Shown: positions 1 to 8,598, numbered from the stretch's first letter. The stretch: DNA of 64,000 nucleotides from Enterobacter asburiae (GCF_007035645.1 NZ_AP019632.1:3968001-4032000); one strand, 5' to 3'. The notes: generated from the sequence alone by a model not told the origin. Numbers and translations are program-made.

Positions 1-193
1 AGCTTTCGGTCTCAACGGTGGTGATGATGGTCGGGATGTTGAACACCTTAGCCGCTTTCGCCAGCGCCACGGTGTTGTTTTTCAGCACCTGACGGTCAAT
101 AGACTGCACGCCAAACGCCATCTGAGGCTGGTGATCGATAAAGATTACCTGACAGTTCGCAGGGGTTAACACTTCGAGCTTTGAAGAGGTCAT
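1..193 (-). CDS. Isochorismatase-family hydrolase (YcaC-like), N-terminal part cut by window edge
   Basis: The 64 visible residues begin MTSSKLEVLTPANCQVIFID and continue with HQPQMAFGV and a later NIPTIITTVE segment. This matches the first beta-strand (the catalytic Asp in FIDHQ) and second strand of cysteine hydrolases of the isochorismatase/nicotinamidase fold, most like YcaC-type hydrolases. The catalytic Cys would lie beyond the window. The ATG is preceded by a modest purine-rich stretch. It is divergent from the amidohydrolase operon, with about 220 bp between them. The family is clear from the strand pattern; the substrate is unknown. Confidence 0.75.
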   Translation of the reverse strand, partial: MTSSKLEVLTPANCQVIFIDHQPQMAFGVQSIDRQVLKNNTVALAKAAKVFNIPTIITTVETES

Positions 194-307
194 AGCATTT
201 TCCAGTGGTTAAGGGTGAAATCGCCGCGAGCGCCGCGACGATAAAGTCACCCTCATCCTGCGGTTTTCCGTCCCTGCGCGTAATTATCTCTTCGTATAGT
301 TAACCTT

Positions 308-348
308 AGGTATAGTTATACTTTGGTATACCTATCCTATTGTATAAC
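308..348. promoter_or_regulatory. Candidate operator: repeated GGTATA/TATACC half-sites
   Basis: In the 218-bp divergent intergenic region the sequence holds an inverted repeat AGGTATA (308-314) and TATACCT (327-333). A nested GTATAGTTATAC (310-321) and a further GTATAAC follow. Such clustered dyads are typical of repressor or activator sites. It sits about 65-100 bp before the amidohydrolase start, so it plausibly controls that operon, the divergent hydrolase, or both. No regulator gene is in view. Confidence 0.4.
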
Positions 349-411
349 TGGATCTTTGCCGAAACCGGTTCCCATAATCCTGACCATTCCCCTCTCAGTC
401 AGGAGCAGTTT

Positions 412-2283
412 ATGGTTACCCTTGGTAAAGCCGATCTCATTCTGGTTAACGGCCAGTTTCACACCGTCGATCGCGAGAACCCCGTCGCGGAAGCCGTTGC
501 CGTGCGCGACGGAAAATTTCTGGAAGTGGGTACCGTCGCCGAGGTGATGCAGCACCACTGCGAAGGCACCAAAGTGGTCGACTTAAAAGGCCACACCGCC
601 ATCCCCGGCCTGAACGACTCGCACCTGCACCTCATTCGCGGCGGGCTGAACTACAACCTTGAGCTGCGCTGGGAAGGCGTGCCGTCGCTGGCCGACGCCC
701 TGCGGATGCTGAAAGAGCAGGCCCTGCGCACGCCGTCGCCCCAGTGGGTGCGCGTGGTGGGCGGCTGGACCGAGTTCCAGTTTGCCGAGCGCCGGATGCC
801 GACCCTGGACGAAATTAACGACGCCGCGCCGGATACCCCGGTCTTCATCCTGCACCTGTACGACCGCGCCCTGCTCAACCGCGCCGCGCTGAAGGTGGTC
901 GGCTACACCAAGGACACGCCGAACCCGCCGGGGGGCGAGATCCAGCGCGATGCCAACGGCAACCCGACCGGGATGCTGATTGCCCGTCCGAACGCCATGA
1001 TCCTCTACGCCACGCTCGCCAAAGGGCCGAAGCTGCCGCTGGAGCAGCAGGTCAACTCCACGCGTCAGTTCATGCGCGAGCTGAACCGTCTGGGGCTGAC
1101 CAGCGCCATCGACGCGGGCGGCGGCTTCCAGAACTACCCGGAAGATTACGAGGTGATTGCCGAGCTGCACGAGAAAAAGCAGATGACCATCCGCATCGCC
1201 TACAACCTGTTTACCCAGCGTCCGGGCCACGAGCTGGAAGATTTTGAAAAATGGACCGACATGCTCACGCCGGGCCAGGGCAGCGACTTCTTCCGCCACA
1301 ACGGCGCGGGCGAGATGCTGGTCTTCTCCGCCGCCGATTTTGAAGACTTCCTCGAACCGCGCCCGGACCTCGCGCCGGGGATGGAGGACGAGCTGGAGCG
1401 CGTGGTGCGCCATCTGGTGGAGCACCGCTGGCCGTTCCGCCTGCACGCCACCTATAACGAATCCATCAGCCGCATGCTGGACGTCTTCGAGAAGGTGAAC
1501 CGCGACATACCGTTCAACGGCCTGCACTGGTTCTTCGACCATGCGGAAACCGTTACCCAGGCCAACATCGACCGCATCAAAGCGCTCGGCGGCGGCATTG
1601 CCGTCCAGCACCGCATGGCGTTCCAGGGCGAGTACTTTGCCGAGCGCTACGGCATCGAAGCTACCCGCCACACGCCGCCGGTGGCAAAAATGCTCGAGAC
1701 CGGCGTGCCGGTGGGCTTAGGGACGGACGCCACCCGCGTGGCGAGCTACAACCCGTGGACCGCGCTCTACTGGCTGGTCTCCGGCCGCACCGTCGGCGGG
1801 ATGCAGATGTACGACCATAGCGCCCGTCTGGATCGCGATACCGCCCTGATGCTCTGGACCCAGGGCAGCGCGTGGTTCTCCAGCGAGCAGAATCAGAAGG
1901 GGCAGATCAAGGTCGGCCAGCTCGCCGACCTGGCCGTGCTGAGCAAAGACTTCTTCCGCGTGCCGGAAGAGGAGATCAAGGGCATCGAGTCCGTCCTCAC
2001 CGTGGTCAACGGCGACATCGTTTACGCCGCTGGCAGCTTTGGCCCGCTCGCGCCGCCGGCCATTCCGGTTCTGCCCGAGTGTTCCCCGGTGGTGAAGGTG
2101 CCGGGCCACTACCGCAGCGCGCCGCCGCAGGCCGCCCGCGTCGGCATGAGCGCCGTTCATCACTGCAGCGGTCCGTGCGGGGTTCACAGCCACCAGCATG
2201 ATTTCGCCCGCACGTCAGAGATGCCGGTGTCCGACGATAACGCTTTCTGGGGGGCGCTGGGCTGCAGCTGCTTTGCATTCTGA
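412..2283 (+). CDS. Amidohydrolase family 3 (YtcJ-like) metal-dependent hydrolase
   Basis: This 623-residue protein has the amidohydrolase signature: an N-terminal beta-sandwich (ADLILVNGQFHTVD), the metal-binding HxH strand in GLNDSHLHLIRG, a later HWFFDHAET histidine, and the late metal Asp in GLGTDATRVA. Family 3 members hydrolyse amide or similar C-N bonds with a binuclear metal centre; the substrate here is unknown. I chose ATG 412 because AGGAG lies seven bases before it; an upstream in-frame ATG at 340 has no such site. The stop overlaps the next start (TGATG), so it heads a coupled operon with a DoxX protein and an MFS transporter. A C-terminal tail of about 60 residues is rich in His, Cys and Pro. 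Confidence 0.85.
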   Translation: MVTLGKADLILVNGQFHTVDRENPVAEAVAVRDGKFLEVGTVAEVMQHHCEGTKVVDLKGHTAIPGLNDSHLHLIRGGLNYNLELRWEGVPSLADALRMLKEQALRTPSPQWVRVVGGWTEFQFAERRMPTLDEINDAAPDTPVFILHLYDRALLNRAALKVVGYTKDTPNPPGGEIQRDANGNPTGMLIARPNAMILYATLAKGPKLPLEQQVNSTRQFMRELNRLGLTSAIDAGGGFQNYPEDYEVIAELHEKKQMTIRIAYNLFTQRPGHELEDFEKWTDMLTPGQGSDFFRHNGAGEMLVFSAADFEDFLEPRPDLAPGMEDELERVVRHLVEHRWPFRLHATYNESISRMLDVFEKVNRDIPFNGLHWFFDHAETVTQANIDRIKALGGGIAVQHRMAFQGEYFAERYGIEATRHTPPVAKMLETGVPVGLGTDATRVASYNPWTALYWLVSGRTVGGMQMYDHSARLDRDTALMLWTQGSAWFSSEQNQKGQIKVGQLADLAVLSKDFFRVPEEEIKGIESVLTVVNGDIVYAAGSFGPLAPPAIPVLPECSPVVKVPGHYRSAPPQAARVGMSAVHHCSGPCGVHSHQHDFARTSEMPVSDDNAFWGALGCSCFAF

Positions 2284-2690
2284 TGAAAAACACCTTTGCT
2301 CTTCCCCGGGTCGACCTGGGGCTGTTCTTCCTGCGCCTGACCGGCAGCCTGCTGCTGCTCTACGTGCACGGCCTGCCGAAGGTGCTGCACTTCAGCGACG
2401 AGCTAACGCGCATTGAAGATCCATTCGGCTTCGGGCCTTACGCCAGCCTGATCCCGGCAATTTTCGCCGAGGTGATCTGCCCGCTGTTTATCATTGCGGG
2501 CGTGTACACCCGCCTGGCGTGCCTGCCGATTATCGCCGTGCTGCTGGTGGCGATGCTGGCGGTCCACCCGAACTGGTCGATTGCCGAAGGGCAGTTTGGC
2601 TGGCTGCTGCTGATTATCTTCACCACCCTCGCCCTCACCGGGCCGGGCCAGTGGCGGCTGCAGCGTAAGACAGCGGAGAGGTTCGCATGA
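2283..2690 (+). CDS. DoxX-family membrane protein
   Basis: This is a 135-residue protein with about four hydrophobic segments and the family's opening LGLFFLRLTGSLLLLYVHGL. The GxxKVLHF motif after helix one and the FAEVICPLFIIAG second helix also fit DoxX/YphA-type proteins. These are inner-membrane proteins of poorly defined role, often beside redox enzymes. Its start overlaps the amidohydrolase stop by one base and its stop overlaps the MFS start (ATGA), so the three are translationally coupled. Confidence 0.8.
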   Translation: MKNTFALPRVDLGLFFLRLTGSLLLLYVHGLPKVLHFSDELTRIEDPFGFGPYASLIPAIFAEVICPLFIIAGVYTRLACLPIIAVLLVAMLAVHPNWSIAEGQFGWLLLIIFTTLALTGPGQWRLQRKTAERFA

Positions 2691-4306
2691 CCCAGGTTAA
2701 CGACGTTCGCGACGCACACGTCGAGACGACGCCCGCACCGACGGTTTCGCCCTGGCAGCCGCTGAGCCAGCCGGTGTTCCGCATGCTGTGGATCGCCACG
2801 GTAGTCTCTAACGTCGGCTCATGGATGAGCGACGTCGGCATCAACTGGAGCATGCTGACCCTGAGCACCGACCCGCTGGATATCGCGCTGGTGCAGGCGG
2901 CCAGCAGCCTGCCGATGTTCCTCTTCGCCCTGCCGTCCGGGGTGATGGCGGACATCGTCGACCGACGTAAATACCTGCTCTTCTCCCAGCTTTGGGTGTT
3001 CATCGCCGCCGCCGGGCTGACGGTGCTCTCCTTCACCGGACACGTCACCCCCGCCGTTCTGCTGGTGGCGACGTTTCTGCTGAGCGTGGGCGCGGCGATG
3101 AGCTCGCCGCCGTTCCAGGCCGTGGTGCCCGATCTGGTGAGCAAGCCGGAGCTGGGCGCCGCCGTGGCCCTCAACTCGCTCGGAGTGAATATCAGCCGGG
3201 CGATTGGCCCGGCGCTGGGCGGTTTTCTGCTGTCGCTCGCCGGGCCGTGGATGGTGTTTGCCCTGAACGCGCTGTCCGTGGTCGGCGTGGCGTGGGTGCT
3301 GTGGCGCTGGCGTCCGGCACCGTCCATACAGCGTCTGCCGCCGGAGCACTTCTTCTCCGCGGTACGCTCCGGGATTCGCTACGTGCACGCCGCGCCGGTG
3401 CTGCGCAACGTGCTGGTGCGCACCGTGGCCTTCTTCGTTTTCGGCAGCGCGGGCTGGGCGCTGCTGCCGCTGGTGGCGCGCCGCGAGCTGGGCTTAGGCC
3501 CGGCGGGCTACGGCGTGATGCTGGCGTGCATTGGCCTGGGGGCGATTGCCGGGGCCATTCTGCTGCCGCGCCTGCGCCAGCGGCTCGACGCCGACCGCCT
3601 GATGGTGGCCGCCAGCCTGACCTTTGCTCTCACCATGCTGGCGCTGGCGTTCGTGCGCCACGTCTGGCTGCTTAACCTGTTTGAGTTCTTCACCGGCTTC
3701 GCGTGGATTGCGGTGCTCTCAACGCTGAACCTCGGCGCGCAGCGCAGCGCCGCCCGCTGGGTGAAGGCCCGCGCGCTGGCGGTTTACCTGACGGTGTTCT
3801 TCGGCTCGATGACCGCGGGCAGCGCCATCTGGGGGCAGATCGCTTCCCGCTTCGGCACCCCAACCTCGCTGGTTGTCGCCACGCTGGGGATGGTGCTGGC
3901 GAGCGCCACCGTGTTCCGCTGGAAGCTGGGGAAAGATCCGGACCTGAACCTCGACCTGAGCGGCCAGCCGCTGGACGGCGTGGAGATCGATCTGCCCAAC
4001 GAGCGCGGCCCGGTGCTGGTATCGCACGAGTACATCATCGACCCGCAGAACACCAGGGCCTTCCTGGAAGCCGTCCACGAGCTGCGCCGGGTGCGCCGCC
4101 GCGCCGGGGCGATGAGCTGGGCGGTATACGAGGATATTGAGCGCCCCGGTCTGTTTATCGAGACCTTCCTGATGGGCTCGTGGATCGAGCATCTGCGCCA
4201 GCAGGAGCGCCACACCATGAATGACCTCCTGCTGCAGAGCCGCGTTCTGGCTTTTCATCAGGGCACAACATCACCGGCAATACGCTACCTGGTCGCGCCG
4301 GTATAA
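2687..4306 (+). CDS. MFS transporter with C-terminal cytoplasmic domain (MFS_3 / transmembrane secretion effector type)
   Basis: The 539-residue protein has roughly 12 membrane helices in residues 25-415, with the MFS loop 2-3 signature GVMADIVDRRKYL. A soluble C-terminal domain of about 120 residues (HEYIIDPQNTRAFLEAVHEL onwards) resembles the ABM-like tail found in the MFS_3 family. It is likely an inner-membrane exporter; the substrate is unknown. The ATGA overlap with the DoxX gene supports a single operon with the amidohydrolase, so the module may process and export one class of small molecule. This is inference. Confidence 0.8.
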   Translation: MTQVNDVRDAHVETTPAPTVSPWQPLSQPVFRMLWIATVVSNVGSWMSDVGINWSMLTLSTDPLDIALVQAASSLPMFLFALPSGVMADIVDRRKYLLFSQLWVFIAAAGLTVLSFTGHVTPAVLLVATFLLSVGAAMSSPPFQAVVPDLVSKPELGAAVALNSLGVNISRAIGPALGGFLLSLAGPWMVFALNALSVVGVAWVLWRWRPAPSIQRLPPEHFFSAVRSGIRYVHAAPVLRNVLVRTVAFFVFGSAGWALLPLVARRELGLGPAGYGVMLACIGLGAIAGAILLPRLRQRLDADRLMVAASLTFALTMLALAFVRHVWLLNLFEFFTGFAWIAVLSTLNLGAQRSAARWVKARALAVYLTVFFGSMTAGSAIWGQIASRFGTPTSLVVATLGMVLASATVFRWKLGKDPDLNLDLSGQPLDGVEIDLPNERGPVLVSHEYIIDPQNTRAFLEAVHELRRVRRRAGAMSWAVYEDIERPGLFIETFLMGSWIEHLRQQERHTMNDLLLQSRVLAFHQGTTSPAIRYLVAPV

Positions 4307-4336
4307 CCCTAACCATCACCTGCACAGGAACACACT

Positions 4337-5158
4337 ATGGCAACGTTTAAGGCAAAAGACGGCACGCAGATTTACTACAAGGACGGCGGCGCGGGCAAAC
4401 CGGTTCTCTTCAGCCACGGCTGGCCGCTGGACGGCGACATGTGGGACAGCCAGCTGAACTACCTGGCCGAGCGCGGCTTCCGCGCCATCGCCTTTGACCG
4501 TCGCGGCTTTGGCCGCTCGGATCAGCCGTGGAACGGCTACGACTACGACACCTTTGCGTCCGACATCAACGACCTGATCACCACCCTGGACCTGCAGGAC
4601 GTGACGCTGGTGGGATTCTCCATGGGCGGCGGCGACGTAACCCGCTACATCAACAACTACGGCAGCGCGCGCGTGGCCGGTCTGGCGCTGCTGGGCGCGG
4701 TGACGCCGATCTTCGGTAAATCCGACTCCTTCCCGCAGGGTGTGGATCAGAGCGTGTTCGACGGCATTCGCGACGGACTACGTAAAGATCGCGCCCAGTT
4801 CATCAGCGACTTCGCGACGCCGTTCTACGGCATCAACGCCGGGCAGACCGTTTCCGCCGGTGCCCTGACCCAGACGCTGAACATCGCCCTGCTGGCGTCG
4901 CTGAAGGGCACCATCGACTGCGTGACCGCGTTCGGCGAAACCGACTTCCGCCCGGATATGGCGAAAATCGACGTGCCGACGCTGGTGATCCACGGCAGCA
5001 ACGACCAGATCGTGCCGTTTGAAAGCACCGGCAAGCTGGCGGCGGAGATGATCAAAAACGCCACGCTGAAGGTGTACGACAACGCGCCGCACGGCTTCGC
5101 GCTGACCCACCAGGACCAGCTCAACGAAGATCTGCTGGCGTTTGTGAAGTCGCTGTAA
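4337..5158 (+). CDS. Alpha/beta hydrolase, non-haem chloroperoxidase/arylesterase type
   Basis: This 273-residue protein has the expected order of alpha/beta-hydrolase motifs: oxyanion strand FSHGWPLDGDMW, nucleophile elbow GFSMGGGD (Ser), acid strand HGSNDQIVPF (Asp) and catalytic His in APHGFALTH. Residue order and length match cofactor-free haloperoxidase-like esterases. It is usually annotated as chloroperoxidase, but hydrolase activity is more likely. It starts 30 bp after the MFS stop with AGGAACAC before the ATG, so it is probably the last gene of the amidohydrolase operon. Confidence 0.82.
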   Translation: MATFKAKDGTQIYYKDGGAGKPVLFSHGWPLDGDMWDSQLNYLAERGFRAIAFDRRGFGRSDQPWNGYDYDTFASDINDLITTLDLQDVTLVGFSMGGGDVTRYINNYGSARVAGLALLGAVTPIFGKSDSFPQGVDQSVFDGIRDGLRKDRAQFISDFATPFYGINAGQTVSAGALTQTLNIALLASLKGTIDCVTAFGETDFRPDMAKIDVPTLVIHGSNDQIVPFESTGKLAAEMIKNATLKVYDNAPHGFALTHQDQLNEDLLAFVKSL

Positions 5159-5168
5159 TTTTTTCCAG

Positions 5169-5196
5169 GCCGGGTAAGGCGCAGCCGCCACCCGGC
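5169..5196. repeat. REP-like palindrome after operon
   Basis: The palindromic GCCGGGTAAGGCG...CACCCGGC lies just after the alpha/beta-hydrolase stop, in a 108-bp gap between convergent genes. It has the form of the enterobacterial REP/BIME units that mark 3' ends of transcripts. Confidence 0.65.
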
Positions 5197-5266
5197 GCTT
5201 TCGCTCCGCCAGCGGCACGTAACCAGTGATCGCTGAGACAGGACCTGCAGGCTGAAGGTGCGCGCC

Positions 5267-5692
5267 TCAAGCCTCGTCTGAGGTAAACACCATACCCGCG
5301 TAGGGCTTCTCCCGACACGCCGCCAGCCGCGCGGCGAGGCTGCCCACGTGCAGCTCCAGCTTGTGCCCGTCCGGGTCGAGAAAATAGAACGACGCCCCCT
5401 CGCTTTTGTTCTGCTTCCAGACGGTGACGCCCGCCTGCTCCAGCCTTTGCGAGAACGGTTCAAAATCCGCTTCCGCCACGGTAAACGCGTAGTGGGTGTA
5501 GTCGCTCTCCTGCGGCGGCACGTACTCGCGAGCCTCGTCGTACGACAGGCAGACCCACAGGTCGCCACAGGTGAGATAGGCCCCGGTATTCCAGCGGGCG
5601 TGCAGCGCAAGCCCCAGAAGTTCGTGCCAGAAGGTGACGCTTTTTTGCAGGTCGCTGACCGCGAGGGTCAGATGGTTGAGAGATTGCAGCAT
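5267..5692 (-). CDS. fosA: Fosfomycin resistance glutathione transferase FosA
   Basis: This 141-residue VOC-fold enzyme matches FosA over its full length. FosA adds glutathione to the epoxide of fosfomycin, using Mn2+ and K+. The metal ligands are visible as His7 (SLNHLTLAV), His67 (DYTHYAF) and Glu113 (KLELHVG), and the K+ loop [10 protein letters not shown] is intact. The ATG at 5692 gives the standard length; the frame stays open further upstream but without family similarity. It is divergent from the trpS2 leader with only 45 bp between starts, so the two promoters must overlap. It looks like an intrinsic chromosomal copy, since no mobile element flanks it. Confidence 0.93.
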   Translation of the reverse strand: MLQSLNHLTLAVSDLQKSVTFWHELLGLALHARWNTGAYLTCGDLWVCLSYDEAREYVPPQESDYTHYAFTVAEADFEPFSQRLEQAGVTVWKQNKSEGASFYFLDPDGHKLELHVGSLAARLAACREKPYAGMVFTSDEA

Positions 5693-5737
5693 GACGTGCC
5701 CTTTTGTTTTTCGCGCCGGACGTGGTACGGTAAAGAG

Positions 5738-5791
5738 ATGAACATAAACCACGCCGTGCTCACCGTAAACCGCTGGTGGCTGCCTTCTTAA
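5738..5791 (+). CDS. Trp-rich leader peptide of a tryptophanyl-tRNA synthetase attenuator
   Basis: This 17-residue reading frame, [17 protein letters not shown], has two adjacent UGG codons at 5774-5779. They are placed just before alternative RNA stems that end in a terminator ahead of trpS2. The design is that of the trp operon leader: ribosome stalling at Trp codons when charged tRNA-Trp is scarce would favour the antiterminator. It has a GGTAAAGAG-type ribosome site directly before the ATG. Confidence 0.85.
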   Translation: MNINHAVLTVNRWWLPS

Positions 5792-5852
5792 AGGCGGCAC
5801 GGAGTTGTTTTCCCCATTTTCAGATAGCCGCCGAAAGGCGGCTTTCACATTT
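5776..5852 (+). promoter_or_regulatory. Tryptophan attenuator (alternative stems and terminator)
   Basis: Four complementary segments can be read: GCTGCCTT (about 5779-5786), AAGGCGGC (about 5791-5798), GCCGCC (5827-5832) and GGCGGC (5837-5842). Segments 1:2 pair as a pause hairpin and 2:3 as an antiterminator. Segments 3:4 pair around GAAA as a terminator followed by TTTCACATTT. The leader's Trp codons overlap segment 1, so stalling there frees segment 2 and would allow transcription into trpS2. Confidence 0.85.
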
Positions 5853-5891
5853 CTAAGACCCCTTTCGGCAACTGCATATTAAGGAGTCTTT

Positions 5892-6896
5892 ATGAACGCA
5901 ACCACCATCCTCACCGGCGACCGCCCAACCGGCCCGCTGCACCTTGGCCACTTCGTCGGATCGCTGCGCCAGCGCGTGGCGCTCCAGCAGACGCACAGCC
6001 AGTTTGTGCTGATTGCCGACCTGCAGGGGCTGACCGACAACGGCAGCAACCCGCAGAAAATCCGCGACAACATTCCCGAAGTGCTGGCCGACTACCTCGC
6101 CGCGGGCATCGACCCGAACCTGACCACGATCTGCCTGCAGTCCGCCCTGCCCGCACTCGCCGAGCTGACGATGCTGTATATGAACATCGTCACCGTCGCC
6201 CGCGTGGAGCGTAACCCGACGGTCAAAAACGAGATTGCGCAGAAGGGTTTTGCCCGCTCGCTGCCGGTCGGGTTTATGGCCTATCCCATCAGCCAGGCGG
6301 CAGACATCACCGCGTTTAAGGCCGAGTGCGTGCCCGTCGGCGACGACCAGCTGCCGATGATTGAGCAGACCAACGAGATTGTGCACAAGATGAACAGCCT
6401 GCTGCCCGCCCCGGTGCTGCGCCACTGCAAGGCGATGCTGAGCGACACCAGCCGCCTGCCCGGCATCGACGGCAGCGCCAAAATGTCGAAATCGCTCGGC
6501 AACACGCTGCACCTTTCGGCCAGCGAAGAGACCATTCATCATGCGGTCAGCGCCATGTACACCGACCCAAACCACCTGAAGGTGAGCGACCCGGGGCATA
6601 TTGAGGGGAACGTGGTGTTTACGTATCTCGACGCGTTTCATCCGGACAGGGAGAAAGTGGCGGCGATGAAGGCGCACTATCAGGCGGGCGGGCTGGGCGA
6701 CCGGGCGTGCAAGAACGAGCTGGAGGCGTGTTTGCAGGAACTGATTGGTCCGATGCGGGAGCGGAGGGCGATGTATATGCAGGATAAGGGAGAGCTGATG
6801 GCGATGCTGAAGCGCGGGACGGAACGGGCGCAGGGGGTGACGCAGGCGACGTTGAGGGAGGTGAAGGTTGGGCTGGGGGTGCCGGTGTTTAGTTAA
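5892..6896 (+). CDS. trpS2: Tryptophanyl-tRNA synthetase, second-type TrpRS
   Basis: This 334-residue class I synthetase charges tRNA-Trp. The HIGH motif is PLHLGHFVGS near residue 16 and the KMSKS motif is AKMSKSLGN near residue 198; the tRNA-contact region is standard for TrpRS. The start is preceded by AAGGAG. It differs from housekeeping TrpS in its opening (TILTGDRPTGPLHLGH), and the Trp-responsive attenuator upstream argues for an inducible, auxiliary copy. In other bacteria second TrpRS copies give resistance to TrpRS inhibitors such as indolmycin; that role here is inference. The symbol trpS2 is descriptive. Confidence 0.88.
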   Translation: MNATTILTGDRPTGPLHLGHFVGSLRQRVALQQTHSQFVLIADLQGLTDNGSNPQKIRDNIPEVLADYLAAGIDPNLTTICLQSALPALAELTMLYMNIVTVARVERNPTVKNEIAQKGFARSLPVGFMAYPISQAADITAFKAECVPVGDDQLPMIEQTNEIVHKMNSLLPAPVLRHCKAMLSDTSRLPGIDGSAKMSKSLGNTLHLSASEETIHHAVSAMYTDPNHLKVSDPGHIEGNVVFTYLDAFHPDREKVAAMKAHYQAGGLGDRACKNELEACLQELIGPMRERRAMYMQDKGELMAMLKRGTERAQGVTQATLREVKVGLGVPVFS

Positions 6897-7073
6897 AGTC
6901 GATTTAGCGGTGGAGTGCGGGGGATTAGCATGAAGCCGCTAACTTGATTATTGCGGAAATAAGCGAGGCGCAATAAAGTATTAAATCCATTATTAGCTAA
7001 TGTCGTTTATCATTCTTTCAAGAATGCTATATTCATGGCTTCTTTATATTTTTAATGCGCGGCGTAAAATGAT

Positions 7074-7418
7074 ATGAGTAAGTTTATTATTTCCATGCTG
7101 AATACGTTACTGTGCGTTTTTGTGATTGCACTGTGCCTCATTTTCGTGGGTGTCACTGATAACTGGAAAGAATGTACTCTAGATATAGTCATTATTTTAG
7201 GAGGCACGCACCTTACTTGTGTTTTACTGAATCGTGTATTGCCTCATAAGTTATCTATCTTAGAAGGAATACTGGAAGTATTGGGAGGACCACTATTAGT
7301 TATAGGCACAATTGTGTGCTTTGATGTATTCGAACCCTGGCCGCTAAAAATCATTGGGATGTTTGTGTGGGTTGTTTTGATTTTCTTTGTACCTTCAATA
7401 ATAAGTCCCAGGCGTTAA
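7074..7418 (+). CDS. Small four-helix membrane protein, unknown function
   Basis: This 114-residue protein is almost entirely hydrophobic, with about four membrane segments (near residues 3-25, 35-55, 62-82 and 90-110). No family is recognised. It lies in AT-richer DNA than trpS2 and precedes the DUF1493 gene by 54 bp in the same direction, so the two may be cotranscribed. The ribosome site before its ATG is weak. Confidence 0.6.
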   Translation: MSKFIISMLNTLLCVFVIALCLIFVGVTDNWKECTLDIVIILGGTHLTCVLLNRVLPHKLSILEGILEVLGGPLLVIGTIVCFDVFEPWPLKIIGMFVWVVLIFFVPSIISPRR

Positions 7419-7472
7419 CTCGGTCTATTAATCAATGTCTACGTCATTTCTTCACCCAAGGAATCCAACATA

Positions 7473-7844
7473 ATGTACCCCACTCTTTCGCAGGTCATTG
7501 AGGTTGTACGTCAGTCCTCGGGACATCATCGCAAGCGCATTGATGAGAACACCCTAATCGAAGCCGACCTCGATATCTGCGGCATTGATGGCGATGCCCT
7601 GATTGAAGACTGCGAGGAAGCGTTTGGTGTTACGCTCATCACTGAAGAAGATGGCTATGAGAAAACTTTTTCCCTCGCTAAAAACGAGTTTCTTTTTAGT
7701 ACCGAGGGCATAGATTACTTCGGTATCTGCCGTTTGATTCGCAGGATACGTGGCATACCCGAACCTGTGATACGCGATTTAACCGTTGGCGAACTCCATG
7801 CTGTGCTGGTTAAGGCTGTGAAAGAACAAATACATCATGATTGA
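7473..7844 (+). CDS. DUF1493-family protein
   Basis: This 123-residue acidic protein resembles the DUF1493 family, seen in enterobacteria as small acyl-carrier-like proteins, in the IDENTLIEADLDICGIDGD segment and the final RDLTVGELHAVLVKA. AAGGAA precedes the ATG. It follows the small membrane gene, a pairing often seen for this family. The function is unknown. A palindrome without a T-run follows the stop (about 7862-7886). Confidence 0.65.
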   Translation: MYPTLSQVIEVVRQSSGHHRKRIDENTLIEADLDICGIDGDALIEDCEEAFGVTLITEEDGYEKTFSLAKNEFLFSTEGIDYFGICRLIRRIRGIPEPVIRDLTVGELHAVLVKAVKEQIHHD

Positions 7845-7902
7845 GTTACTTTTAGCGTAGTGCGGGCATGCGCTCACATGCCCGTACTGGCTGGCTAGAA
7901 GT

Positions 7903-8370
7903 TTAAACAGCCTTCCCACTCCCACGCTTAATCACTGGCATATCACCCGTATCATTCAGCGCACCCGGGAAGGTCTTCAACCACTGCGCGACTTTCTGCT
8001 TATTTATATTCACCACGCTCATCCCTTCCAGGCATCCCCATAATTCTCTTGTATGCTGTGGCGTAATCACAATGCAGTCTTTCATGGCGCGGATTTTTAC
8101 GGGCATACCGTTGATAAAGCCTGCACGGGTTAATCAGTCGCCGCCCAGCAGAAGATATTTCATGTCTATGCGTGCATACAGTTCGCAGCAGGCTGCACTG
8201 TCCTGCGGCGTTTCCGCGCGGGGATGAACAGGTGCTGCGTTGGTCTGGTTGCCGTGAAGACGGCGGGCGCTGTTTTTGCGTACCAGCTCGCGGTTTTCAA
8301 TCACGCCGGTGAAAGCGTCTGATTCTGTTTTGCAAACAGTAAACTCTGGCTTAAAATTCGTCGCAGCCAT
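7903..8370 (-). pseudogene. symE: SymE-family type I toxin gene with in-frame TGA
   Basis: The reading frame gives an N-terminal half ending LLLGGD, a TGA at 8134-8136, then LTRAGFINGMPVKIRAMKDC and VITPQ in the same frame. SymE proteins have a conserved GxWL.AGF segment at this point, so the TGA replaces the expected TGG tryptophan codon. SymE is an SOS-induced, AbrB-fold RNA-associated toxin normally silenced by the antisense RNA SymR. The ATG at 8370 has GAGGAG before it. An SOS box lies upstream. The gene is probably dead unless the TGA is read through; the remaining ATG at 8106 would give a 67-residue tail only. Confidence 0.75.
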
Positions 8371-8495
8371 TTTCAACTCCTCAGTAGTTGTTGTGGTTAG
8401 CGGTATGGGGGTGTTGCAGCACCTTCATATCGCGAATTCTCTCTTTAAATATTCTTCATTATTTCCTTTGCCGTTCGGCGTAATTTCTGGTGCTC

Positions 8496-8522
8496 ATTAT
8501 ACAGGACTGAATATAAATACAG
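8496..8522 (-). promoter_or_regulatory. LexA (SOS) box and -10 element upstream of symE
   Basis: CTG-AATATAAATA-CAG at 8507-8522 fits the LexA consensus CTG-N10-CAG with an AT-rich core. On the minus strand a TATAAT lies directly downstream (8501-8496), so a bound LexA would cover the promoter. It is about 130 bp before the symE start, as expected from E. coli symE, which is LexA-controlled. Confidence 0.7.
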
Positions 8523-8598
8523 CGGTTTTGGGTGGGGCAAATTTGGAATTTGCGAGGGGGATTCAGGAAATAACGGTAGGTATTTTTAATTCTAAATA

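Noticed and set aside
583..1671. Long open frame of 362 codons on the minus strand
   Set aside because: It lies antisense to the amidohydrolase in GC-rich DNA, where third-position bias keeps opposite frames open; it has no family similarity.
7862..7886. Palindrome GCGGGCATG...CATGCCCG as terminator
   Set aside because: The stem is strong but no T-run follows on either strand; kept only as a remark.
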